The position numbers and the translations under genes were made by a program. The notes beneath the pieces were generated by a model that was given only the letters and a program-made list of their open reading frames with translations, was not told the origin of the DNA and did not search any database. DNA of 64,000 bases. It comes from Siderastrea siderea (Eukaryota; Cnidaria; Anthozoa; Scleractinia; Rhizangiidae). The DNA is taken from the NCBI GenBank assembly GCA_964030785.1, contig OZ034971.1, positions 41,171,804 through 41,235,803 of the forward strand, in the 5' to 3' direction. Of this stretch, positions 10,882 to 21,531 are shown piece after piece. Within the stretch, counting starts at the first letter, position 1. Every line of letters begins with the position of its first letter.

Positions 10882-13670
10882 AATCGAAAATCATGTGTGA
10901 GTTGCATTTTCCGTTTTCCTTTATACGACATGTACTTATTTCCTTATCTGTTTTGCAGCTATAACCTCCCTAGGAACTAATGCGCTAGTTTTTGGTAGCT
11001 AAAATGAACGTGGGAATTAATTCAAAGCTACAAATTCCGTGAGATTAATGTGCCGATTAGAGGCAACCAAGTCGGCAGAATTATTCTGACTGATGCATGC
11101 AATAGTCGCACAAAAGTTAGCGTCGGGTGTAATTGGTAACCTGTGACGTTGAAGTTTCCTCAACTACTATTTTACAATTTTGACGCTAACGACTCGGATT
11201 GTTATGTCTTGTGCAGCTCGTTCCAAATTCACACCTTTCCGTTACGTTTAGTTGGTGACTTACTATTTGTTACTCAAAATAACATCTTCGATTCAAGAAA
11301 AACTATGGCAATGTTTTGGTTGTAATATAGGAACAGCATATTGCATTTTGAATCAGTATTGTTATCCCTTCTTCTCGTAGAAGTACTTGTTTTAAATTCG
11401 CGTGACCCTTAACACTTCACTTAACTTATCGGGGTGACAAAACAAGTTGGGGGTGATTGCTTTTCAACAAAGGTTCAACTCCTTTTATTGTTCATTGAAA
11501 ATGTTGAAAACCACTGGTGGAAACAGTCACGAAATTCTGTGGTTTAATGATTTTTGGCAAACATGTGACGTATGAATCAAATGTTTATTGCTCGCTGTTC
11601 TTTATTAATCTCATTCTGATATGGTCTTGAAATGTACGTATAAGTTACCTCTAAGTAGTTCCATAAAGAGAGCTTAAAATATCTCCAGCCGTGCAACCAA
11701 GAACTTGTAGCTTGTAAAAAAAAAAAAAAAAGTGAGAGAGATTAAGCATCCTATTCTAACCTTGTAGGGAAGCAACAGATATTTGACGACCGTCAGGGAT
11801 TTTTTTCCCATTGTTAAACGGCATGCGTGTAAAAGGTGCAGAAGTTACGGTAATGCGGTCCTTGACCATGCTGCAATACTTCATTTTTCCGGTATTTTTA
11901 ACGTAATTCTAACAATTTTTTTTTACAATGTTACAACAAACCACAATCGGCAAAACACATACCCAGTATCGAGTATCTCGTAATAGCACATGGACATCAT
12001 CAAATCAAGGGTTCCAACACGTCGACAAACAAGGTCAGAATATTTCTCATATTGCGTTTATCTGCGCGACAACTGTAATTTCAAACGAGGCAGAAAATCA
12101 CAAAGTAACCTATACGAATAATTCATTCATCAAATTACTTAGAAAAGATGAGAACTTTGAATAAAACACCAGATGTGATCGGTTTCTAGCGTTTGAGTCG
12201 GTTGAAATGTAACGAAAGTTGTCAAGCGTGTAGTATAAATTTTAACGACAATAATTGTTTTTCATTATCATAGAGTGCACAATTAATGTCCATTTCAATA
12301 GACACACTTTAATATTTCGTCCAAAGCTTCAGAAGCTAAACCCACCTGGTACGGTATAATATACGAACAGTACCCCTGGAAAGTGGATGACTTTCATTTT
12401 AATTATCACACTTCAAAATTTAGTCCACGGACTTAAACATTAGAACCACCTTGTTTAGGGCAATAAATTAGATCGTTCCCAGGTTTACATGTGGACGGAA
12501 GAGAAAGCCTTCAGAGGTTAGGGAATAACCTTTGAAACTACGACAAACATTATCCACCAATTAAATAATTATGCTAAATCGAGACACACTGTTAGAGGTG
12601 ACCGCATTCCTCCTGTTCCCAAGAACGCTCAAGAACGATCCAGAATTATCATTGAATTTGACAAATTCATCAGCTCTGAACTTACCACCTTCTAAAGGGT
12701 ACTTCGTCCTTTTACCCGAAATAAGGGACATTTTGCGCCAGCGATAATACCGATCAGCCTGGTGATAAACCTGTGAAGATTAACGTCACGGACCGTTCAG
12801 AGCAATCTCTAACATAATTGCATGTGTAGGAATTACTGTAAAATATATATTGTGGACTAAGACTTTCGTTTACCTTGGCTTGTTGCAGGCGTTCGGACTG
12901 GATTTGGCCTTCGAGGAAAATATTAGTTAGGACTAGAGAAAGTGGTGAAGGAATTTTCTCCCCACTTCCAGTGGAGCCTGTAATATGTTTTCCTTGGGCC
13001 CACTGCTTTTGGTTCGTTCCCGATGATCATGTAGAGTACATGTAGTGTGGTGATAAAATCTTTGGGGGCTGGGGGGGGGGGGGGGGTGCAGAAATTTGCA
13101 AGTCTTCATTAACCACATGGGCACATGGCCACGTTCCAAAGCGGTAAGTTTTTAGTTGGTTTAGAGACCAGATTGGTATCATTTCTTAAATACTAAACCT
13201 CAAAATAACTCTTTTTACTTTTTATTTACTATTCATGTTTTATCAGATACACCAAATACATTGATACAATATTTGCATCGCGTTACTTTGTTTCTTACAA
13301 TAGCTACATAGCTACGTGCAAGACGTACTTGATCTGTTCACATGCACACATTCTCAGGATTTTCTCATACTTAAATTGTCGAACGCACAGGTGAAATAAA
13401 AAGCTCCCGGCCATAGACAGAGCTTAGAGACATGTACGTCAACTGAATATTTGGGAATTTAACTATGAAAACTCCCTTTTCACTCCATATTTTTGATCGC
13501 TACTACTGATAACAGTAATGCACCAAGCTTACGGAAAATATCACCAGAACTATCAGCAACTGTTTCTATGAAGTATTTTAGTTTGTTATTTTCAAAAATA
13601 GCAAATGATAATACTTGTGTCCTCACATTGTCAATGAATTAAATTGCACCTGTAGCTTTCAAGGTGGCTC
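10882..13670 (+). repeat. Downstream module of the duplicated unit (copy B)
   Basis: Non-coding 3' flank, paralogous to 21472-24000, 32343-33722, 44832-45530 plus 47250-47790, and 61096-63302. Landmarks include 'tcatgctgcaata', 'ttagtccacggacttaaa' and 'actagagaaag'. The short ORFs at 11783-12164 recur in damaged form in the paralogues (21547, 62150), with different reading frames and stops, so I do not treat them as genes. A G tract lies at 13072-13086. Confidence 0.6.
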
Positions 13671-15840
13671 GCAAAAGTTTTTGGGACTTTGGAGTGTATC
13701 TTTTGAAATCAAAATTTCGCACAGAAGATAAACTTCGATTTCCTTGATACTACACCACCTTTTCAACATATGATAAAATGGTATTTTCTCATTGGTTTCC
13801 TAGCAACAGCTGTCACCATAGCAACGGCAATGAAAAACCCCTCATTTTAGATAATGTCGAATATCTCGAAAACTAGTCAGACACGTTATGACGAAACTTG
13901 AACTATTTAAACTACTCAACCTACACAACTTGTATGCGAAATTAGGGAAAAATCTGTAAGAGCGTTTTCAAGTAAATCATAATTCATTTTTTTACAGGCT
14001 GATTTTGGTCCTTCCTGCTATTTTCTTCAGTATTTCAAGAAAGATAAAACTTAACGGTTTTTCTTTTCAGTTGAAAGATCTTTTATGATAGTAAAACATT
14101 CTTAATGTACATTGAGCTTCCCAGGTGGCTGCGATTTTGATATTTATATCTAAAAACTGCTAAAATCCATCACAAATCAGTCAAAAAGTTCCTAATTTGC
14201 ATAGACATAAATATTCTAAACTGCCCTTACAGACATTTCTTTTAAATTGATTGCCGTTAGAATAATAATTCTTTTTGATGTTCCAGTGAGCTTTCGGCTG
14301 AATAAACATTTCTGTTATTAGATAAGAAGGCTGAATCTCGGTCAAGTTTTAGTCGTTATTAACTGTCAACGAGCAACAGTTTTATTATGTTTTTCCTGGT
14401 CTATTTAACAATTATTCTACGAGGGCGCGCTGGATATCGAATGATAGATAACCAACTCGGCGCTACGCGCCTCGTTGGTTATAATCATTCGATATCCAGC
14501 AAGCCCGAGTAGAATAATTATTTTATTAAAAACTCAACCACTGTAATTGTTATAAAATAAAGAAAGGAAGAAAAAAATGAGAAAACAGAGAAAAAGGAAA
14601 CAAGAATCGGTCACATGACTGAGCGACAAAGGCGCCAAAACTTTGCGAAGTGTTGCAGCGTTTCTTTCCAAAGCTGAATGAATCAATGAAACTGCTCCGA
14701 TGTGAACGAGGTGGCACAAGGTTTGGGGAAAAATTATTATTGGGGAGTAATTATTGGCTCTGAAATGTGTTACGTGTTTGACTTTTCTTGAAACTTCGTT
14801 GAAATTATCGTTCAAAGCCGATTGAAGCTGTACGATTTTACCATATTAGCTGCGGGAGTTGAACTGAACAAGTTTGTAATCCGTTCGCACAACGGCGCCA
14901 TAATGTGTCGACATGTGCTTGTTTCATCGAACTGAAGACAGAATTTGAACTTGAACAGGCATTTCTATGCAGCTTAGAAACAAGATCACTGTTGTGAGGA
15001 ACGTCAGAATTCACAGCCTCAGTTTGTTAAACGCAAAGCGAAAAACGCAGTTGTTCTCAGTTTAGAGGTTGCCGACGGAATGGTAAAAACAACACTCAAA
15101 CGACTGGGAAAGCGATTCAACTCCTTTTACATGGCATTCGATTTGTAACTAAACATTTGGAGCTTTTGGAAGACAGAGCTATACAACGAGTGCAGGTAAG
15201 GCAGTGTCAAATTTGCGTGGTATAGGCGAAAAAATGTCGCCCTTCCTTCCTTCTTGGTAGTTTGTTCAGTAGTTGTTTAGATTGCTTCTCGATTTCTGTA
15301 CTGGCTCGTTGTGAATGTGTGACAGTTTTTATTGAATGCTTCTCTCCCATTTTACTGTGTTTTATTTTATGTCTTGTCTTGATATTTCGAAATAGAAAGC
15401 CTTCCTAACAAAACTTACCGTTTGTAAAATGTTAATGATCGACGTATTAAATAATTGTAAACACAATGCAAAATGCTTAAATTTCTATCTGTACACAGTT
15501 TCTTGTCGTCCTAAGGTGTCAGGCACTCCGGGAGAATTTTGAGTTGTGTGTCAGTGACGCTGTTGGAATTTCTGTTTAACTGAAATTCGCTCTAAAGTGA
15601 TTTTTCTCGTCCATTTTTCTCGCCGGGCTGCTCACGGGGAAAAAAACTCTCAGCTCACTTGTTGTTGAGTGTTCATTGACCATATTTGGTCACAGAAGGT
15701 ATATGAGCTGATAGCCTAGCACCGTTCAGCCAATCAAAATGCTAGAAATCCAATATACCTAGTCCAGTTTTTAATAATTACGGTTATTCACGTGCAATGA
15801 ATATTTATACACGCTGCACTTGTGTCCTCTCGTGAGCTTA
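13670..15840. other. Inserted sequence of unknown nature in the B flank
   Basis: The paralogue at 25505-25790 is continuous where this stretch interrupts the B flank, so about 2.1 kb has been added here. I see no domain-bearing ORF and no clear terminal repeats. It contains the hairpin at 14408-14523. Confidence 0.4.
14408..14523. repeat. Large imperfect palindrome
   Basis: The outer arms ATTATTCTACGAGGGC and GCCCGAGTAGAATAAT and the inner arms GGATATCGAATGAT and ATCATTCGATATCC pair over about 50 bp. A GC-rich loop (GGCGCTACGCGCC) is itself palindromic. It is probably a short hairpin-type repeat dispersed in the genome. Confidence 0.75.
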
Positions 15841-16022
15841 TAATTCTTAATGCCATAAAAAAGTCTAAAAATTTAGTTCCGTGGTGGGAAGAGACGATTT
15901 TTTTTAATGGGACGGCTTTTTATTTGGTTTTAAGATTTCCGTTGGTTTAAATTTTATTTCCCTCTGTTTTTGGGTGTGACAATGTATGATGATAAGTTTA
16001 AACAAAGGAAAATAAAATTTAA

Positions 16023-17247
16023 CAGTGCGGGCCATAGACAATTTTGTCTATATCATTTCTAGCAATGTGATTGGTCTAGACGACACCAAAACAAACTCAT
16101 TTGGCCGAGAGGGACTGGAACTATGTTTATTTTTCTTGCTGCCTCATGCCTGGCAGCAAGGGGGACAGTGAAATTAGCAATAAATTACACGAAACATATC
16201 ATTTATTTATTTTCACATCACAAATAACTTTCCACCTCTGGTCTAATTTTCGAAATCTACTGGCATATGCATTTCATTTTCACACTCCGCGAACTCGATG
16301 AAGCAATTCGGTTGCAAACTCTGTCTCTAAGTCGCCGGACGTAAGCTCCTCCGCCGGCCTGCTCATTTCTTCGGAAATTTTGTTCCGTTTGGGGGCAAAA
16401 AGTTAGGGTGGTTCTCCACATACAGTCCTAGGAAAGAGAGGACAATAAAACTTCATTAACACAATACATTTACGAGAAGCAAATTTACTAAAGATTACCG
16501 CTACATTTTCATTTTGAACGCAAAAAATCTGACGTACCTCAATTTTCCATTTTCATGGTCGCGGGTAACCTCTCGCACGCATCAAACTAGACGTGGTCAC
16601 TCAACTTCAACAGACGATAAATTGCCACGATTTCAACCGACGCCGTTCATACCCCCGAATATCAGACTCAGTGGGCAGCCGTTTGCCACATGATCGACAG
16701 ACTGTCTCCAAAATAAAAATATGACGATCCATTAGCTGAAACAAAAAGCAAAAACGACCTTTTAGAATAGGAAATCATAAGAAGCCATAACGCCATGGCG
16801 GCGAATCTCAACACTACAAGTTAAAATTACAACGGCTGTGCACTTGGACAAAACCAACGTGCACTCAACTTCTCTTCCGATAACTTCGAAGCAACTTTAT
16901 CAATGTCTTACGTAGTATTTTTATTTTTTACTGAAAAAAAATATTTCTTACCTCAAATATCTATTTTTGTGGTAGCATGTACGTCTTCAAAAGCCCCAAA
17001 CAAGACATGAACGCTCGCCTTTAACAACCGATTTCTTTACTACATTTGAACCGACACCATTCACGTTGTTTTGTCTTTGAAGCTCTGTTGGTTCTCTTTC
17101 ACGGGAATTGGGAACCAAGGGACAAAACAATCAGAGACAAAAATGCGGGGCTAAAAATTGGGACCGGCATAAGGTTTTGGGAATTGTACCCGGAAGCCAT
17201 ATTTGATGACGTAGCCATGTAGACAAAACTGTCTATGGCCCGGACTG
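16023..17247. mobile_element. 1.2-kb non-autonomous DNA transposon
   Basis: Inverted termini CAGTGCGGGCCATAGACAAT (left) and the reverse complement of CAGTCCGGGCCATAGACAGT (right), extending to TTTTGTCTA on both sides, 28-29 bp in all. It is flanked by TTTAA (16018-16022 and 17248-17252). No transposase ORF is seen inside; the ORF at 16101-16301 shows no domain. Confidence 0.8.
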
Positions 17248-17252
17248 TTTAA

Positions 17253-18840
17253 TCCATGCAAAAAATTGAACCACAACATACATATTAATATGAACCTGTA
17301 CAGTCAAACCGCTCCTTATGGACACCTCTCTATCAAGGACAGTTTCTTTGGCCCAAAGGAGACCAAAATTCATCCAAACCCTACTCCTATAATACGGACA
17401 CCTCCATAATACAGACACTCATCCCTGTCCCTTCAGTGTCCGTATAAAAAAGGTTTGACTGTGTGCATATCTATCTCTCATTTATTATCTACAGAATGGT
17501 ATACATGTTTATACCAGAGTTCAAAATATTGCTCTTTGACGAAATATATATAAAATGTGACCTTTTCTTTCCTCATCAAATATGTAACAAAAGAAACAAA
17601 CAGGCGTGTAATAGGAATTTTTTCGTACAGCAGAGTTTTGAGCAGGTTATTTGCTTCTGAAGTTTACAATCATATCATTGGAGTGATGCAATTCTGCGGT
17701 CAATATTTTTCCTTTTCCAACATTTTAGTGAAGTTGAAATAGTTAACGGAGTAATTGAAGCAGCAACTGCTGTGAATCAAAGAATACACCGAATTCACAA
17801 ATGGCGGCTGACCTGGGGCGAGTGAGCGGCCGAGCATGGAATCGAGGCTTATCAGGATAGTCGCCAAAGAGAACACGAAAACATGACTGTTTTGTATGTG
17901 GTTTTGTCCTTGCCGAGGGCAATATCCTGTCTCTGGATCCTCCTTAGATGGAAGAAATCTATCGGAGCTGATCATGAAAAATTACGACTTAAGTTTATTG
18001 GCTTTTTATGCTGCAGTTGTCTCACTTAATTTCATCTTGTTAGCGGTGAGTTTGTATCGCTTGATCTATCTGTTGATTCGATGTTCATCGATTTTTTTTT
18101 AATTTCTCACCTGATAAAGTCTATGCTTATCCCTTTGTGTTCCTGAATCCTTTAGCGTTGAAGGCTACATCATATATTGTTTTCTTATTTATTCTGATAC
18201 AATTTGTTGTACACAAACCGAAAACGTGCCAATCTATCTCTCTGCAAGGATGACTCATGTAGACTTTGTAAGTCTTTGAGCACTATTTTTCAGGACAAAC
18301 ATATTGATTGCCCTGATTACCGTGTCATAAAGTTGATGTTTGAGTGAAAAATGAGAAATAAAATTGCCAAATGTCTCTCTTGGAATATTTGCCGCAATGC
18401 GGACCTAGACCACAAAAATTATTCTTCCAATTTGAGAGTTCTGCGGCGATCTCTTACTGAGAGTAGCCCAGAGGTATGTAGAGTTCCTTTAGTTATTTTT
18501 CTCATCGTATAAAGAGTTAACATTCCATTTTCGACTGAAAGCTCGCATATTAACACCATTTCCCCCCTGGGTTTACATATATGAGCATTCGTTAAATGGT
18601 GAGAAAAATTGCGAACCCAACATGAAACGAAGTTGATCAAATCCGCAAATTATCTATGCAAACTTGCGTGATTTCAACTCGGCATTCTCCCACTTAATTT
18701 TCGGTGTGAGCATTTCCCAGTTGGATCTAAGTATTTTGTAGTCGTTCTTTTAAAACTGATTCTTTCTCATTTACTCAGACAATTTCCTTTTGATTGAATA
18801 AAGAGCTGGAAGTTTGTATGACAGATACTTGTATACCACT
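17253..18840. other. Unassigned region
   Basis: No convincing gene. A short frame at 17896-18102 ends in a hydrophobic stretch (LLAFYAAVVSLNFILLAVSLY) and contains a possible splice donor (gcggtgagt, near 18043). One exon-like frame without partner exons is too little to call. A small MITE lies at 17301-17461. Confidence 0.3.
17301..17461. mobile_element. Small mariner-like MITE
   Basis: 161 bp with inverted ends CAGTCAAACC and GGTTTGACTG and inner GGACAC/GTGTCC motifs repeated along its length. A TA precedes the left end, as expected for TA-targeting elements; the right flank has TG instead. Confidence 0.65.
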
Positions 18841-19334
18841 ATATAGAAATTACTCCCGAGTAGTAAGGGGGGCTACTATGAGACTAATTTATTCATAACC
18901 GAACCAAATCTAATTTATTCATAACTGAACCGAATCGAACCCGCGTTACTCTGAACGGGGTTCGCCCTAAGTTGCGAAGCGACTTCAACCCTAGAATTTT
19001 TTCTAAGTCTTTTTCTAAGTTGCGAAGCGACTTCCACCCAAATTTTTCTAAGTCTCTTACTTGAAAAAAAAGTTGCGCCAGCCGGGTGTTGAACCTGAAG
19101 AAGAATTTAGAAGACCAATTACTAACCTAATACTTACCTGAGTGCGCCAGTCCCGGGCTGACTGGTTAATGAGTTGTAATGGTTCTAGTAATACCGACGG
19201 GTTGCGGCTAGTAAAGGTTTTTACCGACAGGGTGCCGTTCTGAGGTCACGATTCTTAGAAAAAACGTCATAATAGAGAAAAAAACTTTATAACCAGACGG
19301 ATTTTTTACGATTTTTTTACACGCAAACATTGAG

Positions 19335-19826
19335 TTGACCGATACTGAAATGAACGCTGCTTACGATGACTTTGAAGACGATCACATCTTGAATGAAGCG
19401 TACAACAAGTTTGAAAGAAAAGAAAAACTTTGGAACAAGAGTTGTGAAGAGTTTAAAGACCCAAGTTTAAGATTGAGTTATTACGCTTACCTCTGTGACG
19501 GTACACCATTGGATCTTACACACGAGGGTTACAGGGAACTACAAAGATCAATCCGAACAAGTTCACCTAAATTTAACTGTAAGAGTGTTTCTGCCTGGAG
19601 AGTCGAAGCGTATGAAAGCGAATGGACTGAAAAGGAAAAATTAAAGGAACGTTTTTGCGAAAAATGTCATGGAACATTCAACAAGGAACATAAACAAGGA
19701 TGTAAAGGCTGTGAAAAATGTCAACTAGAAGAAGAAAGAAAGAAAGAAAGAAAGAGAACGAAAAGAACGCATACAACTTGCCAAACTCAGAAAAGCTCAG
19801 GAGAAAGAATCAAGAAGGATTATTAA
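19335..19826 (+). CDS. Acidic-start, Cys-rich, Lys-rich-tail protein of unknown function
   Basis: 163 codons open; the listed start is TTG and the first ATG is at 19350. A splice acceptor-like sequence precedes the frame, so a short upstream exon is possible, as in the neighbouring gene at 20673. Visible parts are an acidic N-terminus with EDDHILNEAYNKFE (about residues 14-27); a middle part with no motif; a four-cysteine cluster CEKCHGTF...CKGCEKC around residues 108-128 that could bind zinc; and a Lys/Arg/Glu-rich helical tail. The N-terminal motif resembles WDDDDILNTAIELHE of the product starting at 21001, suggesting a common origin or a shared docking signal. Function is not recognised. 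Confidence 0.5.
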   Translation: MTDTEMNAAYDDFEDDHILNEAYNKFERKEKLWNKSCEEFKDPSLRLSYYAYLCDGTPLDLTHEGYRELQRSIRTSSPKFNCKSVSAWRVEAYESEWTEKEKLKERFCEKCHGTFNKEHKQGCKGCEKCQLEEERKKERKRTKRTHTTCQTQKSSGERIKKDY

Positions 19827-19878
19827 ATTTGATATTCCTATTTTGTAACACAAAACTTTTTATGCTTGTAAATAAATT

Positions 19879-20397
19879 TTATTCTTGTAACTTATTTTTC
19901 AACCATTGGTAAAATAAAAAAGTCTCCTGTTTGGGGTAATGGATAAATTTACACGTGTGTTCTTTATGAAATCCGCATGATTTCCCGGGTGGGTAATGAC
20001 TAGACCACAAGGAATCGGCTTTCGGACATCCAAACTCTTCTAAATCCACACTCGGTAAACCCATCTTGTCCAACGCATCTTTTTCCAAATGTCCACCTTT
20101 GTAAGCAATCAATCCACCATGATACAACACACGAATGACTCCTTCTACATCTCTTTGCGGCAACGCAGCTTCTTTGTAAGCGGCTTCAAAGCGCAACCCG
20201 TGAACGTGGCGGTATACATGATTGACCGTTCGCCGATCTTTATAACTCAGTTGACTATATTTGATCGGAGAATAAAAATGTTGACTGTCGTTCGCTCCTT
20301 CTAAAGTACACCAACCTAATTCTCTGACGATAAAACCCGTAGAAATCCGAAAACCATCGATATCGATAATTAAAGAGACTTGACTCAACAACGACAT
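19879..20397 (-). CDS. Conserved-looking protein of unknown function (possible nuclease-fold remnant)
   Basis: A 172-residue frame with a true ATG (20397-20395). Notable features are IIDIDGF (10-16) next to FIVRELGW (22-29), HVYRHVHGL (60-68), AYKGGHLEKD (98-107), and a C-terminal Cys/His segment ending in YQWL. The Asp-x-Asp strand followed by a conserved Arg-Glu, and the Lys-Gly-Gly..Glu-Lys-Asp motif, recall DEDD/RNase H-fold exonucleases. From memory, related proteins are common, unnamed and often repetitive in invertebrate genomes. This is a fold guess only. The gene is divergent from the gene at 20673; the 275-nt gap between their ATGs carries promoter-like motifs. Confidence 0.5.
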   Translation of the reverse strand: MSLLSQVSLIIDIDGFRISTGFIVRELGWCTLEGANDSQHFYSPIKYSQLSYKDRRTVNHVYRHVHGLRFEAAYKEAALPQRDVEGVIRVLYHGGLIAYKGGHLEKDALDKMGLPSVDLEEFGCPKADSLWSSHYPPGKSCGFHKEHTCKFIHYPKQETFLFYQWLKNKLQE

Positions 20398-20438
20398 CTT
20401 TTCTTTTCTGAGAAGCGGCTTGTCTCAACACGCCCGCT

Positions 20439-20556
20439 TGACGTCACTGTTCTAAGAAAAAGAATTTGCATGCACGCGCTGCACCCAATTCTAAAAACCT
20501 GAACGTCACAATAAGACTACACCCAAGAACGTCACAATACAGGCTTAGATATAAAA
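20439..20556. promoter_or_regulatory. Divergent promoter region with CRE-like site and TATA box
   Basis: A palindromic TGACGTCA (20439-20446), two direct AACGTCACAATA repeats (20502-20513, 20528-20539) and a plus-strand TATAAAA (20550-20556) lie between the divergent genes at 20397 and 20673. The TATA is 117 nt upstream of the plus-strand ATG. Confidence 0.55.
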
Positions 20557-20672
20557 CGCACTGGAAAATTTCTCTCAGTTATCTTTTAGTCTGCGTCTAG
20601 AACGAATCTCTGTCAGTTATCACCACGATTATCACAAGCATCAAGTCAAGTTAAAAGTTGTTCAGCATCGCA

Positions 20673-21531
20673 ATGGACCTCAACCGTAAGTGATTTTTCT
20701 TGTCCTCTAGCGAATTGGATTTTCTTGTTTTTTTTCTTTAGACCAAAGATTTAAAAACAGTTGTGTAAAAGTTCGCTTTTAACCTGCGATCTTTGATCTA
20801 GTTGAAAAAACAACCTTTTCAAACAAATTCCTTAACTGGTTAGATAAAAAACGGGTGAATTTCTCAATTGTTGACTCTACAAAATTAACAGACGAATTGA
20901 CAAACTTTAAGACAAATTTTTTGTAAGTTTCCCTCCTCATATGAGGAGTCAATTTTGATTTGAGAACTTATACCCGTTTTTTTTTTTATTTTAAGAATCT
21001 ATGAATTCCGATCAAGACTTAAATGACTTGATAAATCAAGTCGAAGCGTATGCGAACGATGAGTGGGATGACGACGATATTTTAAATACTGCCATCGAAT
21101 TACACGAGTTGAATCAATATTATGCGGCAGCCCGGGATCGTGGTCGGGAATTTCAACGTAACCTTATTGAACAATCGGGTGGACAGGTAAACCCTGATGA
21201 ACCGGGTCGTTTAGACTTTGACTTTGAACGTATTTCTCAAGATCGAAACAAGCGCTTCAACATCAATGCCACCCGTTACCGTGCCACCATGCGTCAAACA
21301 GGAAACTTGATTGCCAACTCCGATTTAGCCGCAGCGCTTCGCGAAGGACTTCATCGCAGCATCAGTCAAGCTCTAAATCTGCAAAACCTCAGCAACAACC
21401 ATCGCCTGTTCGTCCATGTCTACTCGGACCGCCTTCACAATGGTAATTTCCACGGGACTTGCAGCAGTCACGATAATGTGGTCCTTGGTCATGCTGCAAT
21501 ATGTCATTTTTCCGGCTCTTTTCCAACGTAA
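20673..21531 (+). CDS. Two-exon gene for an acidic-start protein, 3' end truncated
   Basis: Exon 1 (20673-20685) encodes only MDLN plus one base and ends in a consensus donor (GTAAGT). Exon 2 starts at 20996 after a T-rich tract and AAG, and joins in frame to give a product beginning MDLNQSMNSDQDLN. The segment EAYANDEWDDDDILNTAIEL follows, then a charged helical region and a segment around LFVHVYSDRLHNG. From about 21470 the DNA is the unit's downstream module, so the last ~20 residues before the stop are foreign and the real C-terminus is missing. From memory, the DDDIL start plus an SDRL-type segment resembles N-terminal regions of large proteins of DNA-polymerase-bearing invertebrate elements. 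This is unverified and no catalytic domain remains. Confidence 0.5.

Larger units (their letters stand above)
18850..21471. mobile_element. Fragment of a large unidentified element or integrated virus-like DNA
   Basis: The block holds three ORFs (19335, 20397 minus, 21001) and a divergent promoter, and it is cut off sharply at 21470 by the downstream module of the peptide-gene unit. Two ORFs share an acidic DDDILN/EDDHILN motif. The left part (18950-19075) contains three copies of AAGTTGCGAAGCGACTT or close variants. From memory, such acidic-start proteins occur in large DNA elements of invertebrates (Maverick/adintovirus-like), but I see no polymerase, integrase or capsid gene here, so the class remains open. 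Confidence 0.45.

Noticed and set aside
11783..12164. Short conserved-looking ORFs in the downstream module (also 21547-21786)
   Set aside because: The module copies at 33477 and 62150 have frameshifts and stops in the same stretch, so the similarity is due to DNA duplication, not protein conservation.
17896..18102. Single transmembrane exon
   Set aside because: Hydrophobic AT-rich frames of this size are expected by chance; one weak donor and no matching acceptor or exon found.
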